Below, piece by piece: positions 42,616 to 51,221 of a stretch of DNA of 64,000 nucleotides (position 1 is its first letter; the number at the start of each line of letters is the position of its first letter). A program made the translations under genes and the position numbers. The notes below the pieces were generated by a model. The model worked only from the letters and a program-made list of their open reading frames with translations. It did no database searches and was not told the DNA's origin. The stretch is from contig NZ_JADNOP010000007.1 of the NCBI RefSeq assembly GCF_015557635.1, positions 62,001 to 126,000 of the forward strand, given 5' to 3'. Source of the stretch: Fusicatenibacter saccharivorans (GTDB lineage: Bacteria; Bacillota; Clostridia; Lachnospirales; Lachnospiraceae).

Positions 42616-44016
42616 TTATCCACAGATTCCATCGATCCATGCGAATAACTCGTCGAGGTCGTAGTCGCCTGCATGCGGCGTATTCCATGGGGAATGGTAA
42701 TCAACCTCACAGCCCGCCTCGCGCAGTTTTGCCGTCAGCATTGCCGAGATCACCAGAGAGGTGTCGCGGTCGCACTCGCCGTGGCGGATGCGGAAATGCT
42801 GTGCTTTTTCTGCTTTTTCGTCCATAATGTATTCCATTGGATTCATCATTTTCACAACTTCTGCTTCCGCACACGCGCCCTGTGCTTTCGTGTGTGCTGT
42901 GCTGTATTCCGTGAAGTGACGGCAGTTTGTCGTCTCGTTTCCAAACAGATCATTCTCCGGGCTTTCCAGATCCAGCGCATCAAAAGCAGGTGCCGTTTTC
43001 ATCCGGGTGATGTCTTTGACATAAGCGGTAAAATCCATGCCCTGCACTTTGCCGTTCTCGACGATCAGCCATGGTTTATCTGATAAATCCACACCCTGGT
43101 CAGATGCTCTCTGCGCAGATTCCATCACAACGCGTTTTACATATTCCTTCAGGGATCCTTCTCCGTCTGCATCAAGTGTCAGTGGATCTCCGTTTTCATC
43201 CTTCAATCCAAGGCTGTTTACATATGCCGGAAACATTGCTTTTTCCTCTGCCGAAACAAGGATCTGTTCTTTCGTCATCTCGCCATCCACCGGTGTGAAA
43301 ACCGGGCGGCCGCCCTCATCCATTTTCATGTTGGCACGGTGAAAATCATTTACTCCGCAAAATTCCCATTCATACGCCATGTCTGCGTGTTCAAGGTTTG
43401 TGATTGGGCAGTAGCAGGAAGCCGCAAACACGTTATCTCCGGCATCCGCCGCGCCAAGTGCCTGCAGATACGGCTCATAGTCCGGGTGATTTCCCGTGCT
43501 TCCCATCAGGGATGACAGCGCACCTCCGGCACTCGTTCCATTGGTGATAATTTTGCTCGCATCGCCAGGCAGCTCATCCGCGAAAAAGTGGAGATATCGC
43601 ACGGCTGCTTTATAATCAACCACGCAGGATGGTGCTTTTCCGTTGTACCGGCCATCTGCCCCCTTCTGCACTCTGCCGCGGATTGCCGGGGATGCCACAA
43701 CATAGCCGTGCTGCAGTGCACGAAAAATCGTGTTGGGTCTGCCCTGTAAAAATGGATTCGTTCCAGGCTCATCCGCCGGACCCGGCATGTAGCCGCCGAC
43801 CGTATTCGGCATGAAAACCGGCGCGCTCCCTAAATCATAGCCATGCAGGGATGCTCCCTCATAATAGCATTCCGGCACAAAAAGATTCATCTTCTGAAAC
43901 TCTTCATTAACCGGTTTTTCCACATAAATCAGGTCGCGGAACGCCCGAAACCGGATCGTCTCGCCACACAGTGTTACTTCTTCTATTGTATAATCGTTTT
44001 TCTCAAATTTCAGCAT
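42616..44016 (-). CDS. tanB: Bacterial tannase (tannin acyl hydrolase), subtype B
   Basis: 466 residues, against 469 for L. plantarum tannase, and alignable along its length (FMPNTVGGYMPGPADEP; NLEHADMAYEWEF; TPHAGDYDLDELFAWIDG). The catalytic Ser162 lies in NGTSAGG, with Asp416 and His448 as the triad; galloyl-binding Lys340, Glu354 and Asp418 correspond to Lys343, Glu357 and Asp421 of the characterised enzyme. It hydrolyses galloyl esters of gallotannins and methyl gallate to gallate. No signal peptide, so it should act in the cytoplasm on imported substrates. Encoded between gallate decarboxylase genes, 74 bp after lpdC and 18 bp before lpdB. Confidence 0.93.
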   Translation of the reverse strand: MLKFEKNDYTIEEVTLCGETIRFRAFRDLIYVEKPVNEEFQKMNLFVPECYYEGASLHGYDLGSAPVFMPNTVGGYMPGPADEPGTNPFLQGRPNTIFRALQHGYVVASPAIRGRVQKGADGRYNGKAPSCVVDYKAAVRYLHFFADELPGDASKIITNGTSAGGALSSLMGSTGNHPDYEPYLQALGAADAGDNVFAASCYCPITNLEHADMAYEWEFCGVNDFHRANMKMDEGGRPVFTPVDGEMTKEQILVSAEEKAMFPAYVNSLGLKDENGDPLTLDADGEGSLKEYVKRVVMESAQRASDQGVDLSDKPWLIVENGKVQGMDFTAYVKDITRMKTAPAFDALDLESPENDLFGNETTNCRHFTEYSTAHTKAQGACAEAEVVKMMNPMEYIMDEKAEKAQHFRIRHGECDRDTSLVISAMLTAKLREAGCEVDYHSPWNTPHAGDYDLDELFAWIDGICG

Positions 44017-44090
44017 ACCAGGCTACTCTCCTTTTTTGACAAAATATACTTTTTAGAACACAATATAACATTTTTTTGCAAAACATGCTT

Positions 44091-45560
44091 TTATTCCTCG
44101 TCCAGCCAGTGTTTCGGATCAACTTCCAGAAACCTCGCCCGCACAAATCTTTTCTTCTGATCATACGGCACGGTACAGTCAAAAATTGTCTTGCATGCAA
44201 TTCCGTGATCGCGGATCGATGGCGAACACGTCGGATCGTTTGACGGATCGAGCGGATGACACCGGACACCTGGGATCGTGATGATATCCGCATCGCCCTG
44301 GAATCGTGTGTTCATTGCCCAAAGGACATCGTTCATATCGAAGCAGTCCACGTCCTCATCCACGAGAAATACATGTTTCAGTTCACTGAATGCAGAAAAA
44401 GCCAGCAGCGCCGCCTGACGCTGTCTTCCCTCATCACTTGGACCAAGCTTTTTAAATTGAAGAACAGCCATATATTTTCCGCCGCCCGCAGAACCACAGT
44501 ACACATTCCGGAGTCGTCCCGGCATTGCTTTTTCTACCATGCCATAGATACTCGCTTCCGTCGGAATGCCCGCCATGGAAACATGTTCCTCGCTTGGTCC
44601 GATGCAGGTCTGCATGATCGGATTTCGCCGGTGTGTTACCGCTTTTACTTTAATCAGGCGGCACTGATCGCTCGCCGGACCGGTATAACCCGGAAATTCC
44701 GGCATGGCGTAACCGGTGTGGCTGTTCTGATCTTCCTGCACACGCACGCCCGGGATAACCTCGCCCTCGATCACATACTCTGCATTCGCAATTGCCATCT
44801 CATTTACCGAAACGCAATGGCACAGTTCCACCGGCTCTTTCCGCAGCGCACCTGCAACCGAAAGCTCATCGTAACCAAGCGGTGTTGTCGGCGGCTCAAA
44901 GCAGGAACCGATCTCAATCGCAGGATCGACGCCGATGCTGATGGAAATCGGCAGTTTCTGGCCAAGCTCCTCCGCACGGTCTGCCATCGCGCCGATATGG
45001 CGTGCACCCGGCGTGAAGAAAATCGAAAGTTCGTCTTTTCCCTGAATACAGAGACGGTGAATCGTCACATCGTGCAGCCCGGTATCCGGGTGAGAAGCGT
45101 AACACATGCCAAGCGTGATGTACGGGCCTGCGTCATCCGGCGTGTTGGTCGGTGCCGGGACGAGGCGGTTCAGATCAAAATCGGGATCCGTCGCCAGATG
45201 CACAACCTCCTGACACGGCGGCGCACCCTGAAATTCCACCGGTGCAACCGGCTTTTCCACGCTGTGATACAGCATTTTCCCAAGATTCTCCGGCTCACAG
45301 TCCAGAAGTGCAGCCACACGCTTCCGGCTCGCCAGGACACCGATCGCAACACTTGCGTCCGGGTGGCCTTTGATATTGCGGAAAATCATTGCCGGTCCTT
45401 CTTTCGTCGGACGTTTTACCGTTCCGCCCGCGCCGACATAGCGGTAAACTCCGGCAAGCTCCGCCATCGGATCAACTGCAACATCCGTCTCGGCAAGCTG
45501 TCCCGGCATATTTTTCAATCGTTCCAGCGCACTGCGCAGATCTCTTACTTTTTCAGCCAT
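44091..45560 (-). CDS. lpdC: Gallate decarboxylase catalytic subunit (UbiD family, LpdC)
   Basis: 489 residues from ATG 45560 (AAGGAG), against 490 for LpdC. UbiD-family decarboxylase using prenylated FMN: the prFMN/metal-binding region with GDADIITIPGVRCHPLDPS, the EDQNSHTGYAMPEFPGYTG segment, and VHLATDPDFDLNRLVPAPTN. Together with the tannase and LpdB/LpdD neighbours this specifies gallate (or protocatechuate-type) decarboxylation to pyrogallol (or catechol). First gene of the four-gene operon and divergent from a LysR regulator. Confidence 0.9.
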   Translation of the reverse strand: MAEKVRDLRSALERLKNMPGQLAETDVAVDPMAELAGVYRYVGAGGTVKRPTKEGPAMIFRNIKGHPDASVAIGVLASRKRVAALLDCEPENLGKMLYHSVEKPVAPVEFQGAPPCQEVVHLATDPDFDLNRLVPAPTNTPDDAGPYITLGMCYASHPDTGLHDVTIHRLCIQGKDELSIFFTPGARHIGAMADRAEELGQKLPISISIGVDPAIEIGSCFEPPTTPLGYDELSVAGALRKEPVELCHCVSVNEMAIANAEYVIEGEVIPGVRVQEDQNSHTGYAMPEFPGYTGPASDQCRLIKVKAVTHRRNPIMQTCIGPSEEHVSMAGIPTEASIYGMVEKAMPGRLRNVYCGSAGGGKYMAVLQFKKLGPSDEGRQRQAALLAFSAFSELKHVFLVDEDVDCFDMNDVLWAMNTRFQGDADIITIPGVRCHPLDPSNDPTCSPSIRDHGIACKTIFDCTVPYDQKKRFVRARFLEVDPKHWLDEE

Positions 45561-45703
45561 AATCATTCTCCTTATTCCCCAAATCAAAACTATCTCATAG
45601 AATGTTCTTTTTTGTACTCCATTCAGCCAGCAAATCCATCGGATCCTCTCCATCCACTTTCCCTGCTGCATGTTTTATCCTTTTTTATTTTAAAAAGAAA
45701 CCT

Positions 45704-45766
45704 TTGTGGAATCAATTCGATCTGTGGTACAATTGTTTCCAGAATGGAATGAATGAAATGGAATGA
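45704..45766 (+). promoter_or_regulatory. Promoter of the tannin-operon LysR gene and a 10-bp direct repeat
   Basis: TTGTGG (45704-45709), 18 bp, TACAAT (45728-45733). Just downstream AATGGAATGA occurs twice (45743-45752 and 45757-45766) with a 4-bp spacer. The divergent lpdC promoter has no good -35, which suits activation by the LysR protein. Confidence 0.45.
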
Positions 45767-45789
45767 TTTTCAAAAGGAGGTTCTCTCTT

Positions 45790-46689
45790 ATGACCATGGA
45801 ACAGATCGACTTTTTTCTGATGACCGTCCGATGCGACACTTTTTTAGAAGCTGCAGAAAATCTTCATATCGCACAGTCCACGCTCTCGAAGCAGATCCAG
45901 AAGCTGGAATCCGAACTGAATCTCACCCTCTTCGACCGCACCCGCCGCCAGGCGGTTCTGACTCCGGCAGGCAAGCTGTTCTGCCAGGAAGCCTCAGAGC
46001 TCTCCCGCCAGTATCATCAGATGCTGCAGAAAATGCGCCACTTTAAAGAGTCGGAACGCCAGCCGCTCCGCGTCGGCTCTCTTCCGTTTCTGACGCAGTA
46101 TCATCTCACCTCCCGCATCCGCGCTTTCGCACATACGCATCCGGAGGTTGAACTGATGCTGGAAGAGTGTGAAGAAAACGAGCTGATGGACGGTCTGCAG
46201 TCCGGTCGTTTTGATCTTGTCATTGCACGGGATTCCATGATTTCACCGCAGAAATATCACTTTGTACCTCTCGCAAAGGATCGTCTCTGTGTGATGCTCC
46301 CCATCGATCATCCGCTTGCAGAAAAATCTTCCCTGACAATCGCTGACATTGCCAGAGAACCTCTGATTCTTATGCATCCCTATACCTCGATTTATCAGCT
46401 CTGTATGCAACTATTTGAAAAGGCAGACCAAAAGCCGCACATCCTGCGCACTGCCCGCCTGGAATCCATGATAAGCTCCGTGGAAGTCGGCGAAGCCTTA
46501 AGCCTGTTTGCCGGGAGTAACTTTGCATTGTTCCACCACCCAAACGTCACCGCCGTTCCTCTGCGCGACGCACCGCCTCTTGTGATCGGTGCCGCGTATC
46601 CGCTCAAAATGAAAGCATCAAAAAAGCCGGGAAATATCTCTGCACAGACGCTGAAATCATTTGTCTTTTTTATTCAAAATCCCGTATAA
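45790..46689 (+). CDS. LysR-family regulator, probable activator of the tannin operon
   Basis: 299 residues from ATG 45790 behind AAAAGGAGG. N-terminal HTH (TFLEAAENLHIAQSTLSKQI, QKLESELNLTLFDRTR) and a standard substrate-binding domain. LysR genes are usually transcribed divergently from the operon they control, and here the divergent operon is lpdC-tanB-lpdB-lpdD across 229 bp. Gallate or a galloyl ester is the likely inducer (inference). Confidence 0.9.
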   Translation: MTMEQIDFFLMTVRCDTFLEAAENLHIAQSTLSKQIQKLESELNLTLFDRTRRQAVLTPAGKLFCQEASELSRQYHQMLQKMRHFKESERQPLRVGSLPFLTQYHLTSRIRAFAHTHPEVELMLEECEENELMDGLQSGRFDLVIARDSMISPQKYHFVPLAKDRLCVMLPIDHPLAEKSSLTIADIAREPLILMHPYTSIYQLCMQLFEKADQKPHILRTARLESMISSVEVGEALSLFAGSNFALFHHPNVTAVPLRDAPPLVIGAAYPLKMKASKKPGNISAQTLKSFVFFIQNPV

Positions 46690-46796
46690 AAACACGCTTC
46701 TGGTGCTTTCAAACATGCCAGCGGCGTAACGCTGACGCAGCATGAGACAGACCTATGGTTAATAGCAGGCAAAAACAAAAATAGCTGGTAAAATGT

Positions 46797-47073
46797 CTGA
46801 CGATCGCCGGAACCGATATTTACCATCCGATCCAGGACGATCTGACCGGTGCGGAAATCGCTTTTGGCGGTGATATGATTCGTTCTCTGAAAAACGACAA
46901 CTATCTTGTTATGGAAACCGAGGCACAGGAATTTCCAGGATGGATGCCATACAAGGGCCAGCTCCGCCAGCAGGCTTACAGCCATCTTGCCTCCGGTGCA
47001 AACAGCGTCATGTACTGGCACTGGCATTCGATTCATAATACGCTCTGGCATCATAATTTCCCATGCGGTTTAT
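46797..47073 (+). pseudogene. Fragment of a GH42 beta-galactosidase gene
   Basis: An in-frame piece of about 90 codons, IAGTDIYHPIQDDLTGAEIA then FGGDMIRSLKNDNYLVMETE, QEFPGWMPYKGQLRQQAYSH, LASGANSVMYWHWHSIHN. This is the catalytic region of GH42 beta-galactosidases around the nucleophile Glu (METEAQ). There is no start, no N-terminal half and no C-terminal domain; the frame then runs into the terminator at 47082. A relic of a deleted gene. Confidence 0.75.
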
Positions 47074-47081
47074 CTAAGCCC

Positions 47082-47125
47082 AAAAAAGAAGCATGTTTGT
47101 TTTTTCAAACACGCTTCTTTTTTTT
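47082..47125. terminator. Bidirectional terminator beyond metY
   Basis: AAAAAAGAAGCATGTTTG, TTTTTT loop, CAAACACGCTTCTTTTTTTT; T-runs on both strands. It ends the metY transcript. Confidence 0.85.
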
Positions 47126-47163
47126 GTATGCTTTTTTATATTCTCTTTTGCTTTGTATCCTTT

Positions 47164-48471
47164 TTACTGAACTGCCTCAAATGCCTCATCCAGATCCTCG
47201 ATGATATCGTCGATGTTCTCGGTACCGATGGAAAGACGGATGGTGTTTGGTTTGATTCCCTGATCCAGCAGTTCTTCCTCGGTGCACTGGCTGTGTGTAG
47301 TGGTTGCCGGATGGATAACCAGAGATTTTACGTCGGCAACGTTAGCCAGCAGGGAGAACAGCTCCAGATTGTCGATGAAATCTTTTGCTTTCTGTGCATC
47401 ACCTTTGATTTCGAAGGTGAAGATGGAACCGCCGCCGTTCGGGAAGTATTTTGCGTACAGTGCCTGCTGCTCCGGATCATCGGATACAGACGGATGATGT
47501 ACTTTTTCTACCTGTGGCTGGCTCTCCAGATATTTTACAACCTTCAGCGCGTTCTCTACATGACGCTCTACACGGAGAGACAGTGTCTCAAGTCCCTGCA
47601 GAAGCAGGAAGGAATTGACCGGAGAAAGAGTTGCTCCTGTATCACGAAGAAGGATCGCACGTACTTTTGTAACGAATGCAGCAGGTCCAACTGCTTTTGT
47701 AAAGCTGATGCCGTGGTAGCTCGGGTTTGGCTCGGTCAGGGATGCGAATTTGCCGGATCCCTCCCAGTCGAATTTACCGCTGTCTACGATCACACCGCCA
47801 AGGGTAGTTCCGTGACCGCCGATAAATTTGGTTGCGGAATGTACAACGATATCTGCGCCGTACTCGATCGGGCGAACCAGATACGGAGTTGCGAAGGTGT
47901 TGTCTACAACCAGCGGGATTTTATTCTCATGTGCGATTTTTGCGAGTGCTTCGATATCTACCACATCGGAGTTCGGGTTTCCAAGCGTCTCGATGTAGAT
48001 TGCTTTTGTGTTCTCCTGAACGGCTGCGCGAACCTCATCCAGATCGAATACATCAACAAATGTGGTGCTGATGCCGTACTGTGGAAGGGTGTGTGCCAGA
48101 AGGTTGTAGGAACCACCGTAAATGTTCTTTGCAGATACGATATGGTCACCTTTCTGTGCCAGGTTGATGATGGTGTAGTTGATAGCTGCTGCTCCGGAAG
48201 CTACTGCAAGTGCCGCAACGCCGCCCTCCAGTGCTGCCATTCTCTGCTCGAAGACGTCCTCTGTCGGATTAGTCAGACGACCGTAGATGTTTCCTGCATC
48301 CTGAAGTCCGAATCTTGCTGCCGCGTGATCGGAGTTATTGAATACGAAAGAAGAGGTCTGATAGATCGGAACTGCTCTTGCTCCGGTTGCCGGATCCGGA
48401 TTTTCCTGTCCTACGTGAAGCTGTAAGGTTTCAAATTTAAGATTTCTTTCTGCTCTTGTTTTTTTGCTCAT
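47164..48471 (-). CDS. metY: O-acetylhomoserine aminocarboxypropyltransferase (sulfhydrylase)
   Basis: 435 residues, a PLP-dependent Cys/Met-metabolism enzyme. Motifs: [20 protein letters not shown] near residue 60, [15 protein letters not shown], the PLP lysine in [17 protein letters not shown], and a C-terminal [18 protein letters not shown]. The ~430-residue length is typical of MetY rather than MetB/MetC. It makes homocysteine (or methionine) from O-acetylhomoserine and sulfide (or methanethiol). Strong ribosome site CAGGAGA. It has a ~240-nt leader carrying a short ORF with Met-Cys-Cys-Ser codons and an upstream palindrome placed like a LysR activator site. Confidence 0.93.
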   Translation of the reverse strand: MSKKTRAERNLKFETLQLHVGQENPDPATGARAVPIYQTSSFVFNNSDHAAARFGLQDAGNIYGRLTNPTEDVFEQRMAALEGGVAALAVASGAAAINYTIINLAQKGDHIVSAKNIYGGSYNLLAHTLPQYGISTTFVDVFDLDEVRAAVQENTKAIYIETLGNPNSDVVDIEALAKIAHENKIPLVVDNTFATPYLVRPIEYGADIVVHSATKFIGGHGTTLGGVIVDSGKFDWEGSGKFASLTEPNPSYHGISFTKAVGPAAFVTKVRAILLRDTGATLSPVNSFLLLQGLETLSLRVERHVENALKVVKYLESQPQVEKVHHPSVSDDPEQQALYAKYFPNGGGSIFTFEIKGDAQKAKDFIDNLELFSLLANVADVKSLVIHPATTTHSQCTEEELLDQGIKPNTIRLSIGTENIDDIIEDLDEAFEAVQ

Positions 48472-48598
48472 GATTGTATTCTCCTGTTCTGTTTTTCGTT
48501 TTTCTATTTCTTTTCATGTTCGATTTTCTATTATCTATCGGAACCGGTTGTCATCCTGTTCTGTCCATGCTGCAATGCGGCTCCGTTTTCTTTCGGTT

Positions 48599-48667
48599 TT
48601 ATCTGCTTACGCTGCAACACATGACATCATAGATCACGATTCGATTCTCTGCGAAAACTGCTCTCAT
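48599..48667 (-). CDS. Candidate metY leader peptide with Met-Cys-Cys-Ser
   Basis: A 22-codon ORF in the metY leader: ATG 48667 preceded by GAGAGGAAGCGAAGAG, peptide MRAVFAENRIVIYDVMCCSV then SR and TAA. Codons 16-19 are Met-Cys-Cys-Ser, an unusual cluster just where ribosome stalling could report Cys or Met supply to a downstream sulfur-assimilation gene. No clear terminator/antiterminator pair was found in the 127 nt before metY, so the mechanism is unproven. It may be chance. Confidence 0.35.
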   Translation of the reverse strand: MRAVFAENRIVIYDVMCCSVSR

Positions 48668-48719
48668 TCTCTTCGCTTCCTCTCGTTTTTGTGATATTTC
48701 CTATCTGTTTACAAGGATT

Positions 48720-48790
48720 ATTATAGCGACAGTCTTCTGCTTTGTCCAATATAGAAAATTGATGGCCAGTTATAGGTTTTTCCTATAACT
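48720..48790 (-). promoter_or_regulatory. metY promoter with LysR-type palindrome
   Basis: Reverse strand: -35 TTGGAC (48744-48749), 18 bp, -10 TATAAT (48720-48725). Upstream is AGTTATAGG-TTTTT-CCTATAACT (48768-48790), a perfect 9-bp inverted repeat centred about 67 bases before the predicted start of transcription, the usual place for LysR activator binding. The LysR gene at 49117-50025 is the nearest candidate. Confidence 0.6.
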
Positions 48791-48880
48791 ATTCTTTATC
48801 GCCACTCTTTTTTCTTCTAAAATTCCTATATCCAATCACGCTGCATAAAACAAGATAACAAACGCAATTCATCTCCCACA

Positions 48881-48925
48881 GGCTGGGACTCGCAGCTTGC
48901 GAAAAGCCTTTTTCAAACACACTCC
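48881..48925. repeat. Half copy of palindromic repeat family 2
   Basis: GACTCGCAGCTTGCGAAAAG followed by CCTTTTTCAAACACACTCC matches one half of the reverse complement of the palindrome at 27424-27496. Confidence 0.5.
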
Positions 48926-48934
48926 GGAGAGTTA

Positions 48935-49094
48935 AAGCGGATATTCACAATCCGATTCGCTACTTGCTCATAACCGAATAGCTGCTTCGCAGCTTATCAG
49001 GAGTGGCTTATACCACTCCTAATACAAGCAAGTCCCCACCCACTGCTTATTGCTTTTCGCAATGGAAACAGGGGACTTACTTGATTCGGTTAAA
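48935..49094 (+). repeat. Dispersed structured repeat, copy B
   Basis: 160 bp, same element as 17470-17630. Outer stem TAACCGAAT (48971-48979) with ATTCGGTTA (49084-49092) is perfect here. It encloses AGCTGC-TTC-GCAGCT (48980-48994), AGGAGTGG...CCACTCCT (48999-49020) and AAGTCCCC...GGGGACTT (49030-49037, 49071-49078). Several differences from copy A keep pairing, such as A-T replaced by G-C in the first hairpin. Confidence 0.75.
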
Positions 49095-49116
49095 GTCTTC
49101 TTGTTTCTCCCTTTTC

Positions 49117-50025
49117 TTACAGCACAAGCTCCTTATATTTCCGAATTTCTTCCAAATACTGCTGTCCCAGTGCGCTGATCGACATACCCTTCCTGGAAAC
49201 ATAACCGATCATCATGTTTTCCTCTGCATGAAGCGGCACCGCGCGGTAATCACTGCCGTTTAATTCCTCACAGATAATGCCGGAGCAGAGCGTATAGCCA
49301 TTCAGTCCGACCATCAGATTCAGCATGGTCGCGCGGTCATTTGCCTTAATGATTCTCTTATATTCATACGTCGAAAGCACTTCCTCTGCCAGGAAGAACG
49401 AATTGTTGCTTCCCTGATCAAATGACAAGCATGGATATTCCTTCAGCTCCTCCATGGTGATCTCCGCCTGATCCGCAAGCGGATGATCTTTCCATAGATA
49501 GACGTACGTTCCGCAGGAAAACAGGTCGTGAAACTCGAGGTTATTATCCTTCAGCAGCTTGTTCAGCACCTTCGCATTAAAGTCATTCCGATACAAAATC
49601 CCAAGCTCACTCTTGAAGTTTTTTACATCCATCAGCACATCGTACGTTCTCGTCTCATAAACCGCAAACTCGTACTCATCCATACCAAACTGCTTCACCA
49701 GCTCCACGAACGCCTTTACGGCAAAACTGTAATGCTGCATCGACACGCTGAATTTTTTCTTTCCCTTGGTGCGATAAATATAGCGGTTCTCGAGAAGCTG
49801 ATACTGGTCTGTGACCTGACGTGCGTAACCCAGAAACTCCTCGCCCTCCGGGGTCAGTACTGTTCCGTGGCTGCTGCGCTTGAACAGCTCAATTCCAATC
49901 TCTTTTTCCAGCTCCTTGATTGCTCCGGAGAGACTCGGCTGTGAAATATAGAGTGCCTTTGCCGCCTCATTCATGGATCTGGAATCTGCGGCCCGAATTA
50001 CGTAGCGAAGCTGTTGTAATGTCAT
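49117..50025 (-). CDS. LysR-family regulator, probable sulfur-metabolism activator
   Basis: 302 residues. HTH region MTLQQLRYVIRAADSRSMNE and LYISQPSLSGAIKELEKEIG; C-terminal substrate-binding domain with FSCGTYVYLWKDHPLADQAE. It resembles CysB/CmbR-type regulators that sense O-acetylserine or related compounds. It lies between metY and cysK on the same strand, with a palindrome before metY, which supports control of sulfur amino acid genes (inference). Ribosome site AAAGGGAAC. Confidence 0.85.
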   Translation of the reverse strand: MTLQQLRYVIRAADSRSMNEAAKALYISQPSLSGAIKELEKEIGIELFKRSSHGTVLTPEGEEFLGYARQVTDQYQLLENRYIYRTKGKKKFSVSMQHYSFAVKAFVELVKQFGMDEYEFAVYETRTYDVLMDVKNFKSELGILYRNDFNAKVLNKLLKDNNLEFHDLFSCGTYVYLWKDHPLADQAEITMEELKEYPCLSFDQGSNNSFFLAEEVLSTYEYKRIIKANDRATMLNLMVGLNGYTLCSGIICEELNGSDYRAVPLHAEENMMIGYVSRKGMSISALGQQYLEEIRKYKELVL

Positions 50026-50147
50026 AAGTAAAGTTCCCTTTCTGGTATAAATTAATATGCGAAACTGCCATTCGCGGTGGAGAGAAAATGCCGCGGATGG
50101 CAGTGTTCGCTGATATCTATTATTTTAAAATCTGAAGCTGTTCCCTT

Positions 50148-51080
50148 TTATTTGGCAAACAGGGCTGTGGAATAGTATCTATCTCCGTTATCCGGCAGGA
50201 GCACAACGATGGTTTTGCCTTTATTTTCCTCTCGTTTTGCGAGCTGGATCGCCGCATACAGAGCTGCTCCGGAGGAAATTCCTGCGAGAATCGCTTCCTC
50301 GGCTGCCAGATATCTTCCGGTCTCGAAAGCGTCCTCATTTTCTACTTTGATGATTTCATCGTAAATGCTGGTGTTCAGTGTATCCGGCACAAAGCCTGCG
50401 CCAATTCCCTGGATTTTGTGCGGTCCGGAAACGCCGTCGGACAGTACCGGGGAGGATGCCGGTTCTACTGCTACGATTTTTACTTCCGGTTTTTTCTCTT
50501 TTAAATATTCACCCGTTCCGGTGATGGTTCCGCCGGTGCCGACACCTGCAACAAAGATATCAACCTCTCCGTCGGTGTCTTCCCAGATCTCCGGTCCTGT
50601 TGTCTTTTTGTGGGTTGCCGGGTTTGCCGGGTTCACAAACTGGCCTGCGATAAAGCTGTTCGGAATCTCTTTGGCAAGCTCATCGGCTTTCTCGATCGCA
50701 CCCTTCATACCCTTTGTTCCGTCCGTCAGAACAACCTCTGCGCCGTATGCTTTTACAATGTTGCGGCGCTCTACGCTCATGGTTTCCGGCATCGTAAGGA
50801 TCATACGATAGCCTTTTACGGTAGCTGCCGCTGCCAGTCCGATTCCAGTGTTTCCGGAAGTCGGCTCAATGATAACGGAACCTTCTTTTAAGAGACCTTT
50901 TGCCTCAGCATCCTCGATCATCGCTTTTGCGATACGGTCTTTGACGCTTCCTGCCGGATTGAAGGATTCTACTTTTGCGATCAGTTTCGCCTGCAGTCCT
51001 TCTTTTTCTTCAATTCGTTTCAGTTCTACCAGCGGAGTTTTTCCTACAAGATCCAGAATGCTGTCATATACCTTTGCCAT
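50148..51080 (-). CDS. cysK: Cysteine synthase A (O-acetylserine sulfhydrylase)
   Basis: 310 residues. PLP lysine in [18 protein letters not shown], substrate loop [12 protein letters not shown], and glycine loop [17 protein letters not shown], all canonical for CysK. It forms L-cysteine from O-acetylserine and sulfide. No cysE is adjacent. GGAGG ribosome site; promoter at 51162-51190. Confidence 0.95.
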   Translation of the reverse strand: MAKVYDSILDLVGKTPLVELKRIEEKEGLQAKLIAKVESFNPAGSVKDRIAKAMIEDAEAKGLLKEGSVIIEPTSGNTGIGLAAAATVKGYRMILTMPETMSVERRNIVKAYGAEVVLTDGTKGMKGAIEKADELAKEIPNSFIAGQFVNPANPATHKKTTGPEIWEDTDGEVDIFVAGVGTGGTITGTGEYLKEKKPEVKIVAVEPASSPVLSDGVSGPHKIQGIGAGFVPDTLNTSIYDEIIKVENEDAFETGRYLAAEEAILAGISSGAALYAAIQLAKREENKGKTIVVLLPDNGDRYYSTALFAK

Positions 51081-51161
51081 CGTTGATTTCCTCCTTACTT
51101 TTGCTCGCTTTTTCTCTATTTCCCTATTTCCTATTGAGTTTGTATGTTTTAAGTTGTTTCC

Positions 51162-51190
51162 ATCTTATTCCAATCGTTTTAAAATGTCAA
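51162..51190 (-). promoter_or_regulatory. cysK promoter
   Basis: Reverse strand: TTGACA (51185-51190), 17 bp, TAAGAT (51162-51167). Confidence 0.65.
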
Positions 51191-51221
51191 CACATTTCAC
51201 TGATATGATCAGAAAAGATGG

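Larger units (their letters stand above)
48791..49116. other. Intergenic region with two repeat elements
   Basis: 326 bases between the metY promoter region and the LysR gene end. It holds a partial copy of palindromic family 2 (48881-48925) and structured repeat copy B (48935-49094). No gene seen. Confidence 0.6.

Noticed and set aside
44256-45752. A 498-codon open frame antisense to lpdC
   Set aside because: Shadow frame of a well-supported UbiD-family gene; no start signal and no family-like motifs.
46906-48426. A 506-codon open frame running from the GH42 relic into the metY antisense strand
   Set aside because: It crosses a strong terminator and lies opposite metY; Cys-rich translation without motifs.
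48472-48720. SAM riboswitch or T-box in the metY leader
   Set aside because: I looked for the conserved SAM-I core and the T-box GGTGGTACCGCG element on the reverse strand and saw neither.
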